A stretch of DNA of 64,000 nucleotides from Rhodococcus sp. G-MC3. GTDB lineage: Bacteria; Actinomycetota; Actinomycetes; Mycobacteriales; Mycobacteriaceae. Made by a program: the position numbers and the translations under genes. Positions within the stretch are counted from its first letter, which is position 1. The number at the start of each line of letters is the position of its first letter. Where the stretch lies: positions 62,001 through 126,000 of the forward strand of contig NZ_JASISW010000005.1 in the NCBI RefSeq assembly GCF_030063335.1, in the 5' to 3' direction. The notes below the pieces were generated by a model, which saw nothing but the letters and a program-made list of their open reading frames with translations, searched no databases and was not told the origin of the DNA. This document shows, one piece after another, positions 18,323 to 28,433 of this stretch.

Positions 18323-19921
18323 ATGGACGTGCACGTGAAGGCCTCGAAGGTAGGCGCGACGGTCAGATCCGGTGCTGCAGTGCTCGGAGCAGTCGCCTTG
18401 GTGATCGTGGCGGGCTGCGGGCAGAACGAGACGATCGGCGGGACTCCGGAGCCGGAGTCGACGACGAGTCCAGCATTCGCGCCTGGTGCAGGAGTAGTTC
18501 CCAACGAACTGGCGACGTTCTACACCCAGCAATTGGCGTGGGAACCTTGCGACTCCTACATCACCGACGATTCGCCGCTTCCCAGTTCAGTCTCCTGCGC
18601 CCACGTCAGCGTCCCGCTCGACTACGACAACCCCGGCAGCGAGACGGCGCGGATCGCCATCTCGCGAACCGAGGCGTCGGGAGACAAGATCGGGTCCATC
18701 CTGTTCAACCCGGGTGGCCCGGGTTCTTCCGGCCTCTACATGGCAACCCAGGCGGACGGCACCGCGGTCGCGGAGAACTTCGACCGGATCGGTTTCGACC
18801 CGAGGGGGGTCGGTGCGTCGACACCTGCCGTTCGCTGCTCGACCACCGAGGAGACCGACGAGGAGCGGCAGGAACCCGACGTCGACGCTTCTCCGGAAGG
18901 CATCGCCAAGACCGAGGCCGAGCAGCAGGATTACGCCTCGAAATGCGCCGATCGCACCGGTCCTGATGTTCTCGAGCACGTGGGAACCCGCGAGGTGGTG
19001 CGCGACATGGACGTCATCAGATCGGTCCTCGGCGACGAGAAGCTCACGTATGTCGGCTACTCGTACGGCACCCGCCTGGGTTCCACTTACGCCGAAACGT
19101 TTCCCGGCAACGTCCGAGCGATGGTCCTCGACGGAGCGCTCGATCCGGAGCAGACGCCCGTGGACGAGGCAGTCGAGCAGGGCGCCGCTTTCCAAGGTGC
19201 ATTCGATGCGTTCGCGGCCGATTGCGCACGGTCCGAGACTTGTCCTCTCGGGACCGATACGGCCGCGGCGAATCAACGATTTCGTGCACTCGTCGATCCA
19301 TTGATCGCAGCGCCCGTCCCGACGACCGATCCGCGGGGTCTGAGCTACGACGACGCGATCACCGGTGTGCAGCAGGCGCTGTATTCACAGACGCTGTGGC
19401 GGCTGCTGCGCGGTGGGCTCACCGAGCTGGGCGAAGGGCAAGGGGACACCCTGTTGCGGCTCGCCGATACGTACTCGGGCCGTCTGGAGGACGGTTCGTA
19501 CTCCAACCTCGACGATGCCTTCAATGCGATCCGGTGCGTCGACGATCCACCGACAACCGACCGCGCCGAAGCGGCAGAGGTCGATCGGCGCTACCGCGCG
19601 GCGGCGCCGTTCCTCGACGACGGCAGAGGTACCGGCAATGCGCCGCTCGACCTGTGCGCCTTCTGGCCGGTCCCCAACACCGGGGAACCTCACGTGGTGT
19701 GGGCGACGGGACTTCCGAAACTCGTCGTTGTCTCCACGACGAACGATCCTGCGACGCCGTACCAGGCAGGCGTCGAACTGGCAAAGCAGTTGGACGGGAA
19801 CCTGCTCACGTTCGACGGGAACCAGCACACCGTCTCGTTCTCGGGGGAGCAGTGCGTGGACGATCCGCTCGTGGACTATCTGGTTAACTTGGCGCCGCTA
19901 GATAACGATTTGGTTTGTTGA
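18323..19921 (+). CDS. Hip1/CaeA-like lipoprotein serine hydrolase
   Basis: A 532-residue cell-envelope alpha/beta hydrolase. The signal peptide ends in lipobox VIVAGC (Cys32). Further hallmarks are WEPCDSYITDD, VSVPLDYDNPGSETARI, the oxyanion segment LFNPGGPGSSG, IGFDPRGVGASTP, the nucleophile VGYSYGTRLG (Ser247), acid in VVVSTTNDPATPYQAG and base in GNQHTVSFSG. A C-terminal TAP-like domain is present. The M. tuberculosis counterpart Hip1 (Rv2224c) is a cell-wall serine protease. Cys pairs suggest disulfides. The long open frame upstream of 18323 is antisense to nadE and is not part of the gene. Confidence 0.88.
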   Translation: MDVHVKASKVGATVRSGAAVLGAVALVIVAGCGQNETIGGTPEPESTTSPAFAPGAGVVPNELATFYTQQLAWEPCDSYITDDSPLPSSVSCAHVSVPLDYDNPGSETARIAISRTEASGDKIGSILFNPGGPGSSGLYMATQADGTAVAENFDRIGFDPRGVGASTPAVRCSTTEETDEERQEPDVDASPEGIAKTEAEQQDYASKCADRTGPDVLEHVGTREVVRDMDVIRSVLGDEKLTYVGYSYGTRLGSTYAETFPGNVRAMVLDGALDPEQTPVDEAVEQGAAFQGAFDAFAADCARSETCPLGTDTAAANQRFRALVDPLIAAPVPTTDPRGLSYDDAITGVQQALYSQTLWRLLRGGLTELGEGQGDTLLRLADTYSGRLEDGSYSNLDDAFNAIRCVDDPPTTDRAEAAEVDRRYRAAAPFLDDGRGTGNAPLDLCAFWPVPNTGEPHVVWATGLPKLVVVSTTNDPATPYQAGVELAKQLDGNLLTFDGNQHTVSFSGEQCVDDPLVDYLVNLAPLDNDLVC

Positions 19922-19926
19922 AAAGC

Positions 19927-19952
19927 CTCACTGGCGCTCAACCGCTGGTGAG
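19927..19952. terminator. Weak hairpin after the Hip1-like gene
   Basis: CTCACTGGCG (19927-19936) can pair with CGCTGGTGAG (19943-19952) through two G-U pairs, leaving a six-base loop. It begins six bases after the stop codon. No T tract follows. Confidence 0.4.
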
Positions 19953-20021
19953 AGGTGGCCGAAGTGAGACCGAATTCACGATGTAACACAGATTTAACGC
20001 GGTTTGCTTACTCTCGCGGAC

Positions 20022-21362
20022 ATGGATCGTCAAAAGGAATTCGTGCTCCGGACACTAGAGGAGCGTGACATTCGCTTCGTCCGCCTGTGGTTCACCGATG
20101 TTCTGGGATACCTGAAGTCGGTGGCCATTGCGCCCGCCGAGCTCGAGGGCGCCTTCGACGAAGGCATTGGCTTCGACGGCAGCGCGATCGAAGGCTTCGC
20201 TCGTGTGTCCGAGGCCGACACCGTGGCCAAACCGGACCCCGCGACGTTCCAGATCTTGCCGTGGTCCACCAGCAAGGGCCATCAGCACTCGGCTCGCATG
20301 TTCTGCGACATAGCGATGCCCGACGGCTCGCCGTCCTGGGCCGACTCGCGGCACGTGCTGAGGCGTCAGCTGAGCAAGGCCGCAGATTTGGGCTTCAGCT
20401 GCTACGTGCACCCCGAGATCGAGTTCTTCCTCCTCAAGGACAGCCCCGAGGACGGCTCGGCCCCCACGCCGGCAGACAATGGCGGCTACTTCGACCAGGC
20501 AGTGCACGACTCTGCGCCGAACTTCAGGCGACACGCCATCGACGCGCTCGAATCGATGGGTATCTCGGTCGAGTTCAGTCACCACGAGGCCGCGCCCGGT
20601 CAGCAGGAGATAGATCTGCGCTACGCCGACGCGCTGTCCATGGCCGACAACATCATGACCTTCCGCTATGTCGTGAAGGAGGTCGCGATCGAAGAGGGTG
20701 TGCGCGCGACGTTCATGCCCAAGCCGTTCAGCGATCAAGCCGGCTCGGCGATGCACACGCACATGAGCCTCTTCGAAGGCGATACCAATGCCTTCCATAA
20801 TCCTGATGATCCGATGCAGCTTTCGGAGACCGGGAAGTCGTTCATCGCGGGCATCCTCGAACATGCCAACGAGATCAGCGCAGTCACCAACCAGTGGGTC
20901 AACTCCTACAAGCGATTGGTTCGCGGCGGCGAAGCCCCGACAGCTGCGTCCTGGGGGCCAGCCAACCGCTCGGCGCTCATCCGAGTGCCTATGTACACCC
21001 CGAACAAGGCATCCTCGCGCCGCGTCGAGATCCGAAGCCCTGATTCTGCATGCAACCCGTATCTCGCATTCGCCGTACTCCTCGCCGCGGGTCTACGCGG
21101 AATCGAAAAGGGTTACACGTTGCCGCCGGAGGCGGAAGAGGACGTGTGGGCACTCACGTCGGCCGAACGTCGCGCAATGGGTTACAAGGAACTGCCGGGC
21201 AACCTCGACCAAGCTCTGAACGCGATGGAGAACTCCGAGCTTGTTGCCGAAGCTCTCGGTGAGCACGTCTTCGAATTCTTCCTGCGCAACAAGCGCCAGG
21301 AATGGGAGGAGTACCGGAGCCACGTGACTCCGTACGAACTGAAGGCCTACCTGGGCTTGTGA
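20022..21362 (+). CDS. glnA2: Glutamine synthetase type I, GlnA2
   Basis: The 446-residue protein is a close relative of mycobacterial GlnA2, beginning MDRQKEFVLRTLEERDIRF, with catalytic-site segments GFDGSAIEGFARV, CYVHPEIEFFLL, the ATP-binding FMPKPFSDQAGSAMHTHMSL and NRSALIRVPMYTP. The region that carries the adenylylated Tyr in GlnA1 reads DVWALT instead of DLYELP, so the modifiable Tyr is replaced by Trp and GlnE regulation is unlikely. It sits just upstream of glnE, as in mycobacteria. The ATG at 20022 matches the family start; a longer in-frame start at 20004 is less likely. Confidence 0.93.
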   Translation: MDRQKEFVLRTLEERDIRFVRLWFTDVLGYLKSVAIAPAELEGAFDEGIGFDGSAIEGFARVSEADTVAKPDPATFQILPWSTSKGHQHSARMFCDIAMPDGSPSWADSRHVLRRQLSKAADLGFSCYVHPEIEFFLLKDSPEDGSAPTPADNGGYFDQAVHDSAPNFRRHAIDALESMGISVEFSHHEAAPGQQEIDLRYADALSMADNIMTFRYVVKEVAIEEGVRATFMPKPFSDQAGSAMHTHMSLFEGDTNAFHNPDDPMQLSETGKSFIAGILEHANEISAVTNQWVNSYKRLVRGGEAPTAASWGPANRSALIRVPMYTPNKASSRRVEIRSPDSACNPYLAFAVLLAAGLRGIEKGYTLPPEAEEDVWALTSAERRAMGYKELPGNLDQALNAMENSELVAEALGEHVFEFFLRNKRQEWEEYRSHVTPYELKAYLGL

Positions 21363-21512
21363 AAACCCGGATCGGTTCGAACGCAGGCGTGTAGCACTCG
21401 GGTTGTAAGAACAATGCGCCGAGGTGCGTAAGATTCCACTTCGTTCGGTACAAGGTAATCCCCGCCTGCTATGAGGTGAATCTGTGTCACGCCAGAGTCG
21501 AGGTGTTCGCTG

Positions 21513-24500
21513 ATGGTGCGTCCACCCACGTCACGTTCGGTCGTTCCAGGAGCAGGCCGGCTGGGCCTGGTCGAGTCGACGGCTCCAGCTGATCTGCAGA
21601 AGCTCGGCTGGACCGGCGAGGAGAGTCTCGAGCTGCTGTGGTCGCTTTCTCGCGCCGCAAATGCCGATCTAGCCCTCCGGACTGTGGTCAGGCTGAGTGA
21701 CACTCTCGCTGACGGCTATGCCGAACTCGACGCCGCGCTGCGTACCGACAAGGGGCTGCGCGGACGTCTGTTCGGCCTCAGCGGTGCTTCGAGTGCGCTC
21801 GCCGACCACCTGGTGTCCGATCCCGACGCCTGGCGACTGCTCGCTACACCCGAAGGCAAGTCGAGTGGTGCGAACGCGCGGGTGGAGCTACCGAGCAAAG
21901 GACAGCTCACTGCGCAGCTGCTCGACGCGGTTCAGGCCGTTCCGGAAACAGGCGACAACGCAGCTCCCGGTCTCTACCGAGCCGGAATCACCGGTCCGGA
22001 AGCTGTTGTTGCGCTGCGTAAAATCTATCGTGACCAGGTCATGGTCCTTGCCGCTGCAGATCTGGCTGCCACCGTGGAGAACCTGCCGGTGCTCCCGTAC
22101 CAACTCGTCGGCACCCAGCTTTCCGACATGGCCGACGCCGCTCTCACGGCAGCGCTTGCAGTAGCCGTCGCGACTGCGTGCCCCGACCGGCCGTGCCCCA
22201 CTCGACTCGCGGTGATTGCGATGGGCAAGTGTGGAGCGCGAGAGCTGAACTACGTCTCGGACGTCGACGTGGTGTTCGTCGCCGAGCCGGCCGACTCCGT
22301 CGCCAGCCGCATTGCAGGCGAGATGATGAGGGTCGGTTCTTCGGCGTTCTTCGAGGTGGATGCAGCTCTGCGTCCTGAGGGCAAGCGCGGCGAACTGGTT
22401 CGCACTCTCGATTCGCACATCGCCTATTACAAGCGTTGGGCCAAGACCTGGGAGTTCCAGGCCCTGCTCAAAGCGCGTCCAATGACCGGAGATCTGGAAC
22501 TCGGCCACAGTTACGTTGCCGCGCTCAACCCGATGGTGTGGCTAGCCTCGCAACGCGAGGACTTCGTTCCCGAGGTGCGTGCGATGCGTCGGCGAGTGGA
22601 GGAGATGGTTCCTTCCGAGCTCCGCGAGCGCGAGATCAAACTCGGTCGCGGCAGCCTGCGTGACGTCGAATTCGCCGTCCAACTACTGCAGTTGGTGCAT
22701 GGTCGAACCGACGAGTCTTTGCGCGTCCTCGGTACCGTCGACGCCTTGGCCGCGCTCACCGACGGTGGCTACATCGGACGCGATGATGCGGCGAATCTGA
22801 CTGCCTCGTACGAGTTTCTGCGTCTCATCGAGCATCGCCTGCAGCTTCAGCGCATGAAGCGCACACATACTCTGCCTCCTCCGGAGGACGAAGAAGCGCT
22901 GCGATGGCTCGCCAGGGCGGCGCACATGCGTCCGGACGGAAATCGTGACGCGCTCGGTGTGCTGAACGGGGAGATCAAACGCAACGCGCAGCGTATTCGA
23001 CGCCTCCATGCGAAATTGTTCTACCGCCCGTTGCTCGACTCGGTTGTCCGATTTGATTCCGACACAGTCCGGTTGACACCGGATGCGGCCGGCCGTCAGC
23101 TCGCAGCACTCGGGTTCGCGACACCGACGAATGCTCTGGGGCACCTGCGCGCCCTCGTCGGTGGCGGCGCTCGCCGTGGGCAGATTCAAGCGGTGCTTCT
23201 GCCGACACTCCTCGAATGGCTGGCGGACACACCGGATCCCGACGCCGGCCTGCTCAATTACCGTCGCCTGTGCGAAGCGACTGTCGATCAGACCTGGTTC
23301 CTGAGGATTCTGCGCGACGAAGGCGCGGTCGCACAGCGGCTGATGATCGTGCTGGGGTCGTCGGCGTACGTTCCCGATCTGTTGATCAAGGCGCCCGAGG
23401 TGATCCGCCTGTTCGTCGATGGGCCCACCGGTCCCCGACTTCTCGACGTCGAGCCCGAGGAGACGTATCGCGCGATCCTGTCGTCCTCCGGTCGTTACGA
23501 CGATCCGGTGCGAGCGATCAACGCCGCACGCGCACTGCGCCGTCACGAACTCGCACGCGTGGCCTCCGCCGACATCCTCGGAATGCTCGACGTGCCGCAG
23601 GTCTGCGCAGCGTTGTCGTCGGTGTGGGCAGCAGTCATCAATGCTGCGCTGGCAGCAGCAATCAGGGCCAGCGTCGCCGAGCGGGGCGACGCGGCACCAG
23701 CCACCCTCGCAGTGATCGGGATGGGCCGCCTCGGCGGTGGAGAGCTCGGATACGGCAGCGATGCAGACGTGCTTTTCGTCTGCGACCCGGTAGCGGGCGT
23801 GGAAGACAGCGTTGCGGTCAAATGGGCCAACGGAATTGCGGACCGGATCAGAAAGCTGCTCGGGGCGCCCAGTACCGATCCGCCGTTGGAAGTGGACACC
23901 GGACTTCGCCCCGAGGGGCGTAACGGTCCCGTAGTCCGCACACTTGCGTCGTACGACGCTTACTACGCACAGTGGGCGCAGGCGTGGGAGGTGCAAGCAC
24001 TGCTGCGCGCCCACCAGGTTGCAGGCGATCAGGATCTGGGCATTCGATTCCTGTTGATGGCCGATAAGGTTCGCTACCCCGAGGGTGGCGTTTCGCCAGA
24101 AGCCGTCCGCGAAATTCGACGTATCAAGGCGCGAATCGACTCGGAACGGCTACCGAAGGGTGCCGATCCGGCGACGCACACGAAACTCGGTCGCGGTGGA
24201 TTGGCCGACATAGAGTGGACGGTGCAACTGATACAGCTGCGTCATGCCCATGAGGTCATCTCCCTGCACAACACGTCCACGTTGCAAAGTCTCGACGCGA
24301 TCGGGGCCGCGGAGTTGATGAGCGAGACCGACGTCGAGTTGTTGCGTGAGGCATGGATTCTCGCCACCAAGGCTCGCAATGCACTGGTGCTGGTGCGAGG
24401 TAAGCCGACGGATCAGCTGCCTCGTCCCGGTGCGGTCCTGTCCGCGGTGGCCAAAGTTGCGGGTTGGGAGAACGCCGACGCGGCGGAGTTCCTCGACAAT

Positions 24501-24557
24501 TACCTACGGGTGACGCGTCGGGCAAAAGCAGTGGTGGAGCGGACCTTCGGAGCTTGA
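21513..24557 (+). CDS. glnE: Bifunctional glutamine synthetase adenylyltransferase/deadenylylase
   Basis: The 1014-residue protein has two nucleotidyltransferase domains separated by helical domains. The first has [20 protein letters not shown] near residue 233 (deadenylylase half) and the second has [20 protein letters not shown] near residue 735 (adenylyltransferase half). Each is followed by a LGRGxLxDxE motif ([18 protein letters not shown] and [18 protein letters not shown]). It switches GlnA1 activity by modifying its Tyr. GAGGTG precedes the ATG. The target glnA1 lies 4 kb downstream on the opposite strand. Confidence 0.96.
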   Translation: MVRPPTSRSVVPGAGRLGLVESTAPADLQKLGWTGEESLELLWSLSRAANADLALRTVVRLSDTLADGYAELDAALRTDKGLRGRLFGLSGASSALADHLVSDPDAWRLLATPEGKSSGANARVELPSKGQLTAQLLDAVQAVPETGDNAAPGLYRAGITGPEAVVALRKIYRDQVMVLAAADLAATVENLPVLPYQLVGTQLSDMADAALTAALAVAVATACPDRPCPTRLAVIAMGKCGARELNYVSDVDVVFVAEPADSVASRIAGEMMRVGSSAFFEVDAALRPEGKRGELVRTLDSHIAYYKRWAKTWEFQALLKARPMTGDLELGHSYVAALNPMVWLASQREDFVPEVRAMRRRVEEMVPSELREREIKLGRGSLRDVEFAVQLLQLVHGRTDESLRVLGTVDALAALTDGGYIGRDDAANLTASYEFLRLIEHRLQLQRMKRTHTLPPPEDEEALRWLARAAHMRPDGNRDALGVLNGEIKRNAQRIRRLHAKLFYRPLLDSVVRFDSDTVRLTPDAAGRQLAALGFATPTNALGHLRALVGGGARRGQIQAVLLPTLLEWLADTPDPDAGLLNYRRLCEATVDQTWFLRILRDEGAVAQRLMIVLGSSAYVPDLLIKAPEVIRLFVDGPTGPRLLDVEPEETYRAILSSSGRYDDPVRAINAARALRRHELARVASADILGMLDVPQVCAALSSVWAAVINAALAAAIRASVAERGDAAPATLAVIGMGRLGGGELGYGSDADVLFVCDPVAGVEDSVAVKWANGIADRIRKLLGAPSTDPPLEVDTGLRPEGRNGPVVRTLASYDAYYAQWAQAWEVQALLRAHQVAGDQDLGIRFLLMADKVRYPEGGVSPEAVREIRRIKARIDSERLPKGADPATHTKLGRGGLADIEWTVQLIQLRHAHEVISLHNTSTLQSLDAIGAAELMSETDVELLREAWILATKARNALVLVRGKPTDQLPRPGAVLSAVAKVAGWENADAAEFLDNYLRVTRRAKAVVERTFGA

Positions 24558-24577
24558 CGCTCCGAGGGCCCGCCCTC
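24547..24577. terminator. Hairpin at the glnE stop, between convergent genes
   Basis: TCGGAGC (24547-24553) pairs with GCTCCGA (24559-24565), with the glnE stop codon in the loop. A second small stem, GAGGG/CCCTC, lies at 24564-24577. It sits between glnE and the convergent transporter operon. Short stems and no T tract make this tentative. Confidence 0.35.
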
Positions 24578-24596
24578 CCACCGGTCTGTCGCCGAA

Positions 24597-25574
24597 CTAC
24601 TCGGCCGTAACGAACCCTTCGGAGACTAGCCAGTCGCGTGCGACATCTGCAGGCTCGTTGCCCTCGACATCGACCTGTCGATTGAGTTCCGTCATGACGC
24701 TGTCGGTGAGCTTCTCGGAAATAGGTGCCATCACTTCGGCAATCTCGGGGTGCGCGTCGGCGAAGGCCTTCTTCATCACCAGCGCGGGATTGTACTTCGG
24801 GAAGAACGCTCGGTCGTCCTCCAGTAGAACGAGATCGAGCGCGATGATCCTTCCGTCGGTGGTGAACACCTCACCGAATTTGCACTGGTTTCCGTCAGCA
24901 GTTGCCTGGTAGATGATACCGGTCTGCAAGATCTGTCTGGGTGCGGCGCCTGCGTCGAACTCGTATTTCGCCGCCATGCCCGGGTAGCCGTCCTGACGAA
25001 CGTTGAACTCGGTCTCGACGCATGTGGTGGCCGCGGCGGGATCGGTCTGGACGAGCCGTGCGTAGTCGGACAGAGTCTTCACCCCGGTCTGTTCCGCCGT
25101 CTGCTTGTTCATCGCGAGGGCATACGTGTTGTTCATCGGCGCCGGGTCGGTCCACACCATGTCGTTGGCTTCGAGATCCGCGTCGCGAACAGCTTCGAAT
25201 TGTTCCGTCGGATCGGGAAGTGGAGTCTCGTTTCCGAGATAGTTGATCCATCCTGTGCCCGTGTATTCGTACGTGATGTCGATCTGACCGTCGAGTTGAG
25301 CGTCGCGAGTGCTGTTGGAGCCCTGAATGTTCGTAAGATCGCGCACGTCGGCGCCCGCCGCCGCCATCGCGAACTCGATGATGTAGCCCAGCGTGATCTG
25401 CTCGGTGAAGTCCTTGGACCCGACTGTGATCTTGACGCCGTCGAGTTCGGGAACCGGCTGGATGCTGCTGGGACCGACTGCGAGTGGCAGAGCACCGCCG
25501 GACTCGAGTCCGCATCCGGTCAGCAGTACTCCCGACATCGCGAGTGCGGCGATGGACTTCGTGATGTTTCTCAT
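24597..25574 (-). CDS. Compatible-solute ABC transporter substrate-binding lipoprotein (OpuAC/ProX type)
   Basis: The 325-residue lipoprotein has a signal peptide ending in lipobox LLTGC (Cys21). An OpuAC-type solute-binding domain follows: KITVGSKDFTEQITLGYIIE, DITYEYTGTGWINYLG, PAPMNNTYALAMN and the late KYNPALVMKKAFADAHPEI. It would capture glycine betaine, choline, carnitine or a similar quaternary amine outside the membrane. It is the last gene of a four-gene operon and overlaps the upstream permease by ATGA. Confidence 0.92.
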   Translation of the reverse strand: MRNITKSIAALAMSGVLLTGCGLESGGALPLAVGPSSIQPVPELDGVKITVGSKDFTEQITLGYIIEFAMAAAGADVRDLTNIQGSNSTRDAQLDGQIDITYEYTGTGWINYLGNETPLPDPTEQFEAVRDADLEANDMVWTDPAPMNNTYALAMNKQTAEQTGVKTLSDYARLVQTDPAAATTCVETEFNVRQDGYPGMAAKYEFDAGAAPRQILQTGIIYQATADGNQCKFGEVFTTDGRIIALDLVLLEDDRAFFPKYNPALVMKKAFADAHPEIAEVMAPISEKLTDSVMTELNRQVDVEGNEPADVARDWLVSEGFVTAE

Positions 25575-26395
25575 CGCAGTCCCTTCGGCCCGAGGAACTG
25601 CTCGGCCAAGGCACCGAGCCAGTCGATGAACAGTGCGAGCGAAACCGCAAGAACGGCACCGACGATGAGAGTCACATTGTCGCGCAGCTTGTATCCGGTG
25701 TCGATGAGGATCCCGAGTCCACCTGCGCTGACGAGGAAGCACAACGTGGCCGTTCCGACGGCGAGAACGAGGGACGTGCGCAGTCCGGCAAGGATGTACG
25801 GGACGGCCATCGGAAACTCGACCTTACGCAGAACGGTCATGGCCGACATACCCTGGCCGCGGCCCGCGTCGATCAGCGTCCTGTCGACTTCCTGATAGCC
25901 GAGGATCGTATTGCGCAGCACTGGAAGCAGCGAGTAGAACGCAATGGGAAGCACCCCGATCCAGAAGCCTGTCTGTCGTGTGGCGAGATAGAACAATACG
26001 AGCAGTCCGATCGCAGGGGCTGCGGCGCCGATGTTGGCGATGCCCACGAAGAACGGCGCGAGTTTCGTGTACCCGGGTCGAGTCAGCAGAGTGCCGAGCG
26101 GGACCGCGATGATCACGACGATCACGACTACAGCCGCTGTGAGCAGGATGTGCTGCCACGTCAGCGTCGCGATGTTGGACATGCTGATGCTGCCCTGCTG
26201 TGTTGCGGTCAGCTCACGACTGAACGCCCAGATCAGGACTCCCGCGACGAGGATGGCGACTATGGCTGGCTGGACCAGCAAGCGGATCCGTTCAGCGCGC
26301 TTGGCAGCGCTGCGCTCGGATGCGCCCGCATCCGGCGGAGCTTCCATCTCAGGTGCTTCGGGGACCGCATCGTGTCGTGTGTCGGCTACGGTCAT
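25571..26395 (-). CDS. Compatible-solute ABC transporter permease 1 (OpuCB/D-like)
   Basis: The 274-residue permease has six or so membrane helices after a roughly 45-residue charged N-terminus. The BPD-permease signature region is FYSLLPVLRNTILGYQEVDR, then LIDAGRGQGMSAMTVLRKVE (the EAA loop that contacts the ATPase). It overlaps both the upstream ATPase gene and the downstream binding-protein gene by ATGA, so expression is tightly coupled. The family is that of glycine betaine/carnitine/choline uptake. Confidence 0.92.
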   Translation of the reverse strand: MTVADTRHDAVPEAPEMEAPPDAGASERSAAKRAERIRLLVQPAIVAILVAGVLIWAFSRELTATQQGSISMSNIATLTWQHILLTAAVVVIVVIIAVPLGTLLTRPGYTKLAPFFVGIANIGAAAPAIGLLVLFYLATRQTGFWIGVLPIAFYSLLPVLRNTILGYQEVDRTLIDAGRGQGMSAMTVLRKVEFPMAVPYILAGLRTSLVLAVGTATLCFLVSAGGLGILIDTGYKLRDNVTLIVGAVLAVSLALFIDWLGALAEQFLGPKGLR

Positions 26396-27597
26396 GCCGG
26401 TGCCTCTTCGGACGCGCCGGGGATGTCCTGGTCGTCGTGATCGTGCTCGTGCGCTTCGCGCATCTTCTGAAGATGCCCGACGAGTGTGTCGATCGAGATC
26501 AGACCGATGTACTCGCCACGCTTCCCGGTCACGACGGTGGACGCGGTGCTCTCGGCGAGCAGAGCCTCCAAGCCGTCCTGCAGGGTGGACTGGTACGACA
26601 CGAGCTCTCCGATCGGAACTCCGATACCGCGGAGTGAGGACGCCGTCGCGAGATGACCGGGCGAGACCCACCGGACTGGCCTGTCGCGGTCATCGAGAAT
26701 CAAGCCCCACTGCCACTTGCGGGAGGCGATCTTCGATCGAATGTCGTCGACCGGATCGCTCTCTTTCGCCGTTGGGCACTGCAGCAGACGGACATCGCGA
26801 ATGCGAGTGAGCGTCAACTGTTTCAGTGACGCATCCGCACCCACGAAGCCGGCGACGGTGTCGTTCGCAGGATTCGCCAGAATCGCTTCCGGGGTGTCGT
26901 ACTGCATGATCGACGACTGGTTGCCCAGCACAGCGATGCGATCACCGAGTTTCACGGCCTCGTTGAAATCGTGGGTGACGAATACGATCGTCTTGCCGAG
27001 TTCGGATTGCAGACGCATCAATTCGTCCTGAAGGAGCCCGCGTGTGATGGGATCGACTGCGCCGAAGGGCTCATCCATCAGCAGAACCGGGGGATCGGCC
27101 GCGAGAGCGCGGGCAACACCGACGCGTTGCTGCTGACCACCGGACAACTGCCTCGGGTAACGGTTCCGGTAGGTGTCGGGGTCGAGACCGACGAGGTCGA
27201 GCATCTCGTCCGTTCGCGCCGCGATCCTCTTCTTGTCCCAGCCGATCAAACCGGGAACGGTACCGACGTTCTTGGCGATCGTCAGGTGCGGAAAAAGCCC
27301 GGCCTGCTGAATCGAGTATCCGATTCCGCGGCGGAGCTCATCTGGGTCGATGGACAGTGCATCTTTACCGTCGATCGTGATCTTGCCCGACGACGGTTCG
27401 ATCAAACGGTTGATCATCCGCATCGTGGTGGTTTTTCCGCAGCCCGAAGGCCCGACGAACACCACGGTCTCGCCTGCGGGGACCGTCAGGGACACGTTGT
27501 CCACAGCCGCGTCCTTCTGCCCGGGATACCTCTTGCTCACGGAATCGAGAACGATATCGACGCCGGATACGTGCTGGTTCTTGGATGTTTCAGTCAC
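26392..27597 (-). CDS. Compatible-solute ABC transporter ATPase (OpuCA-like, with CBS region)
   Basis: The 401-residue ATPase has Walker A GPSGCGKTT (49-57), Q-loop IGYSIQQAGLFPHLT, signature LSGGQQQRVGVARALA and Walker B VLLMDEPFGAVD. A C-terminal part of about 130 residues holds a degenerate CBS pair, as in OpuCA and OpuAA, where CBS domains sense ionic strength. The last 25 residues are His/Asp/Glu-rich (HEHDHDDQD), a possible metal- or charge-sensing tail. The GTG at 27597 overlaps the upstream permease by 8 bases. Confidence 0.93.
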   Translation of the reverse strand: MTETSKNQHVSGVDIVLDSVSKRYPGQKDAAVDNVSLTVPAGETVVFVGPSGCGKTTTMRMINRLIEPSSGKITIDGKDALSIDPDELRRGIGYSIQQAGLFPHLTIAKNVGTVPGLIGWDKKRIAARTDEMLDLVGLDPDTYRNRYPRQLSGGQQQRVGVARALAADPPVLLMDEPFGAVDPITRGLLQDELMRLQSELGKTIVFVTHDFNEAVKLGDRIAVLGNQSSIMQYDTPEAILANPANDTVAGFVGADASLKQLTLTRIRDVRLLQCPTAKESDPVDDIRSKIASRKWQWGLILDDRDRPVRWVSPGHLATASSLRGIGVPIGELVSYQSTLQDGLEALLAESTASTVVTGKRGEYIGLISIDTLVGHLQKMREAHEHDHDDQDIPGASEEAPA

Positions 27598-28240
27598 GGA
27601 GTCCCCTAGAGGTTGTGAGACGACCGACGAGGACGAGAATGCCGTCGACGATGAGTGCGAGAACGACGATGAGAACGGTTCCGACGAGGGCCTGGGGCAC
27701 CGCGTTGGGGCTGCCGACACGGGAGAGGCCCGAGAAGATCAGGTTGCCCAGGCCGGGACCCTTCGCATACGCGGCGATCGCGAGGATGCCGAAGATCATC
27801 TGGGTACTGACCCGCATACCGGCAAGGATCGACGGCCACGCCAGTGGCATCTCGATACGGGTGAGTATCCGAACGCGGTTGAGCCCGACGCCTTTGGCTG
27901 CATCGGTCACCGCCGGGTCGACGGAGGCCAGCCCGATGATGGTGTTTCTGATGATCGGCAGTAGCGCATACAGGACGAGAGCGGTGATCGTCGGTGCGAC
28001 TCCGAGCCCGAGGATCGGAATCAGCAAGCCGAGCAGTGCAAAGGACGGCACCGTCAGAATGGTGCTCGCCAATGCCGTGGCAATTGCAGATCCGGCGGGG
28101 GAGCGATACACCAAAATGCCAACCAAGATTGCCACGATCGTCGCAATGATGATTGATTGAACGACGGCCGAGACGTGAAGGTAAGAGTCGGTCAGCAACT
28201 GTTGACGTCGCACCGACACGAAATTCCAGAGCGTGTCCAT
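27590..28240 (-). CDS. Compatible-solute ABC transporter permease 2
   Basis: The roughly 216-residue permease has about five or six helices and the EAA loop VTDAAKGVGLNRVRILTRIE, preceded by LYALLPIIRNTIIGLASVDP. It is the second permease half of the OpuC-type transporter and the first gene of its operon. I prefer the ATG at 28240, with GAGGGTGGG upstream; an in-frame GTG at 28255 would add five residues. A nested inverted-repeat region lies just upstream and may hold the promoter and operator. Confidence 0.9.
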   Translation of the reverse strand: MDTLWNFVSVRRQQLLTDSYLHVSAVVQSIIIATIVAILVGILVYRSPAGSAIATALASTILTVPSFALLGLLIPILGLGVAPTITALVLYALLPIIRNTIIGLASVDPAVTDAAKGVGLNRVRILTRIEMPLAWPSILAGMRVSTQMIFGILAIAAYAKGPGLGNLIFSGLSRVGSPNAVPQALVGTVLIVVLALIVDGILVLVGRLTTSRGLRD

Positions 28241-28270
28241 CGAAGGTAAACCCACCCTCTTCCCGAGTGA

Positions 28271-28351
28271 ACGGTCTTATTTTCCGAATACGGACAATCC
28301 GTCGGTTCGAGAGTGGCTGAAACAGACCGTACGTAAACCTATATTCGGAAA
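28271..28351. promoter_or_regulatory. Nested inverted repeats upstream of the solute-transporter operon
   Basis: TTTCCGAATA (28281-28290) and TATTCGGAAA (28342-28351) form a perfect 10-bp inverted repeat about 51 bases apart. Inside and around it, ACGGTC (28271-28276) and GACCGT (28325-28330) form another. The stretch is AT-richer than its surroundings and lies just upstream of the permease start, so it is a candidate promoter with two operator half-sites for a looping or dimeric regulator. Confidence 0.45.
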
Positions 28352-28372
28352 CTCGTTACCGTGTGTATACAG

Positions 28373-28411
28373 AAAACCGCCCGTCCTGATGAAAAACCTC
28401 AGAACGGGCGG
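28373..28411 (-). terminator. Rho-independent terminator of glnA1
   Basis: Read on the minus strand, CCGCCCGTTCTGA pairs with TCAGGACGGGCGG (13 bp with one G-U) around a nine-base loop and is followed by TTTT. It begins 45 bases after the glnA1 stop. Confidence 0.85.
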
Positions 28412-28433
28412 CTTGGTGCGCCAGCTACGACCG

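Noticed and set aside
19983-19998. GlnR-like site GTAAC-n6-TTAAC upstream of glnA2
   Set aside because: Only the first box fits the consensus; the second lacks GAAAC and no further boxes follow, so it is not listed as an operator.
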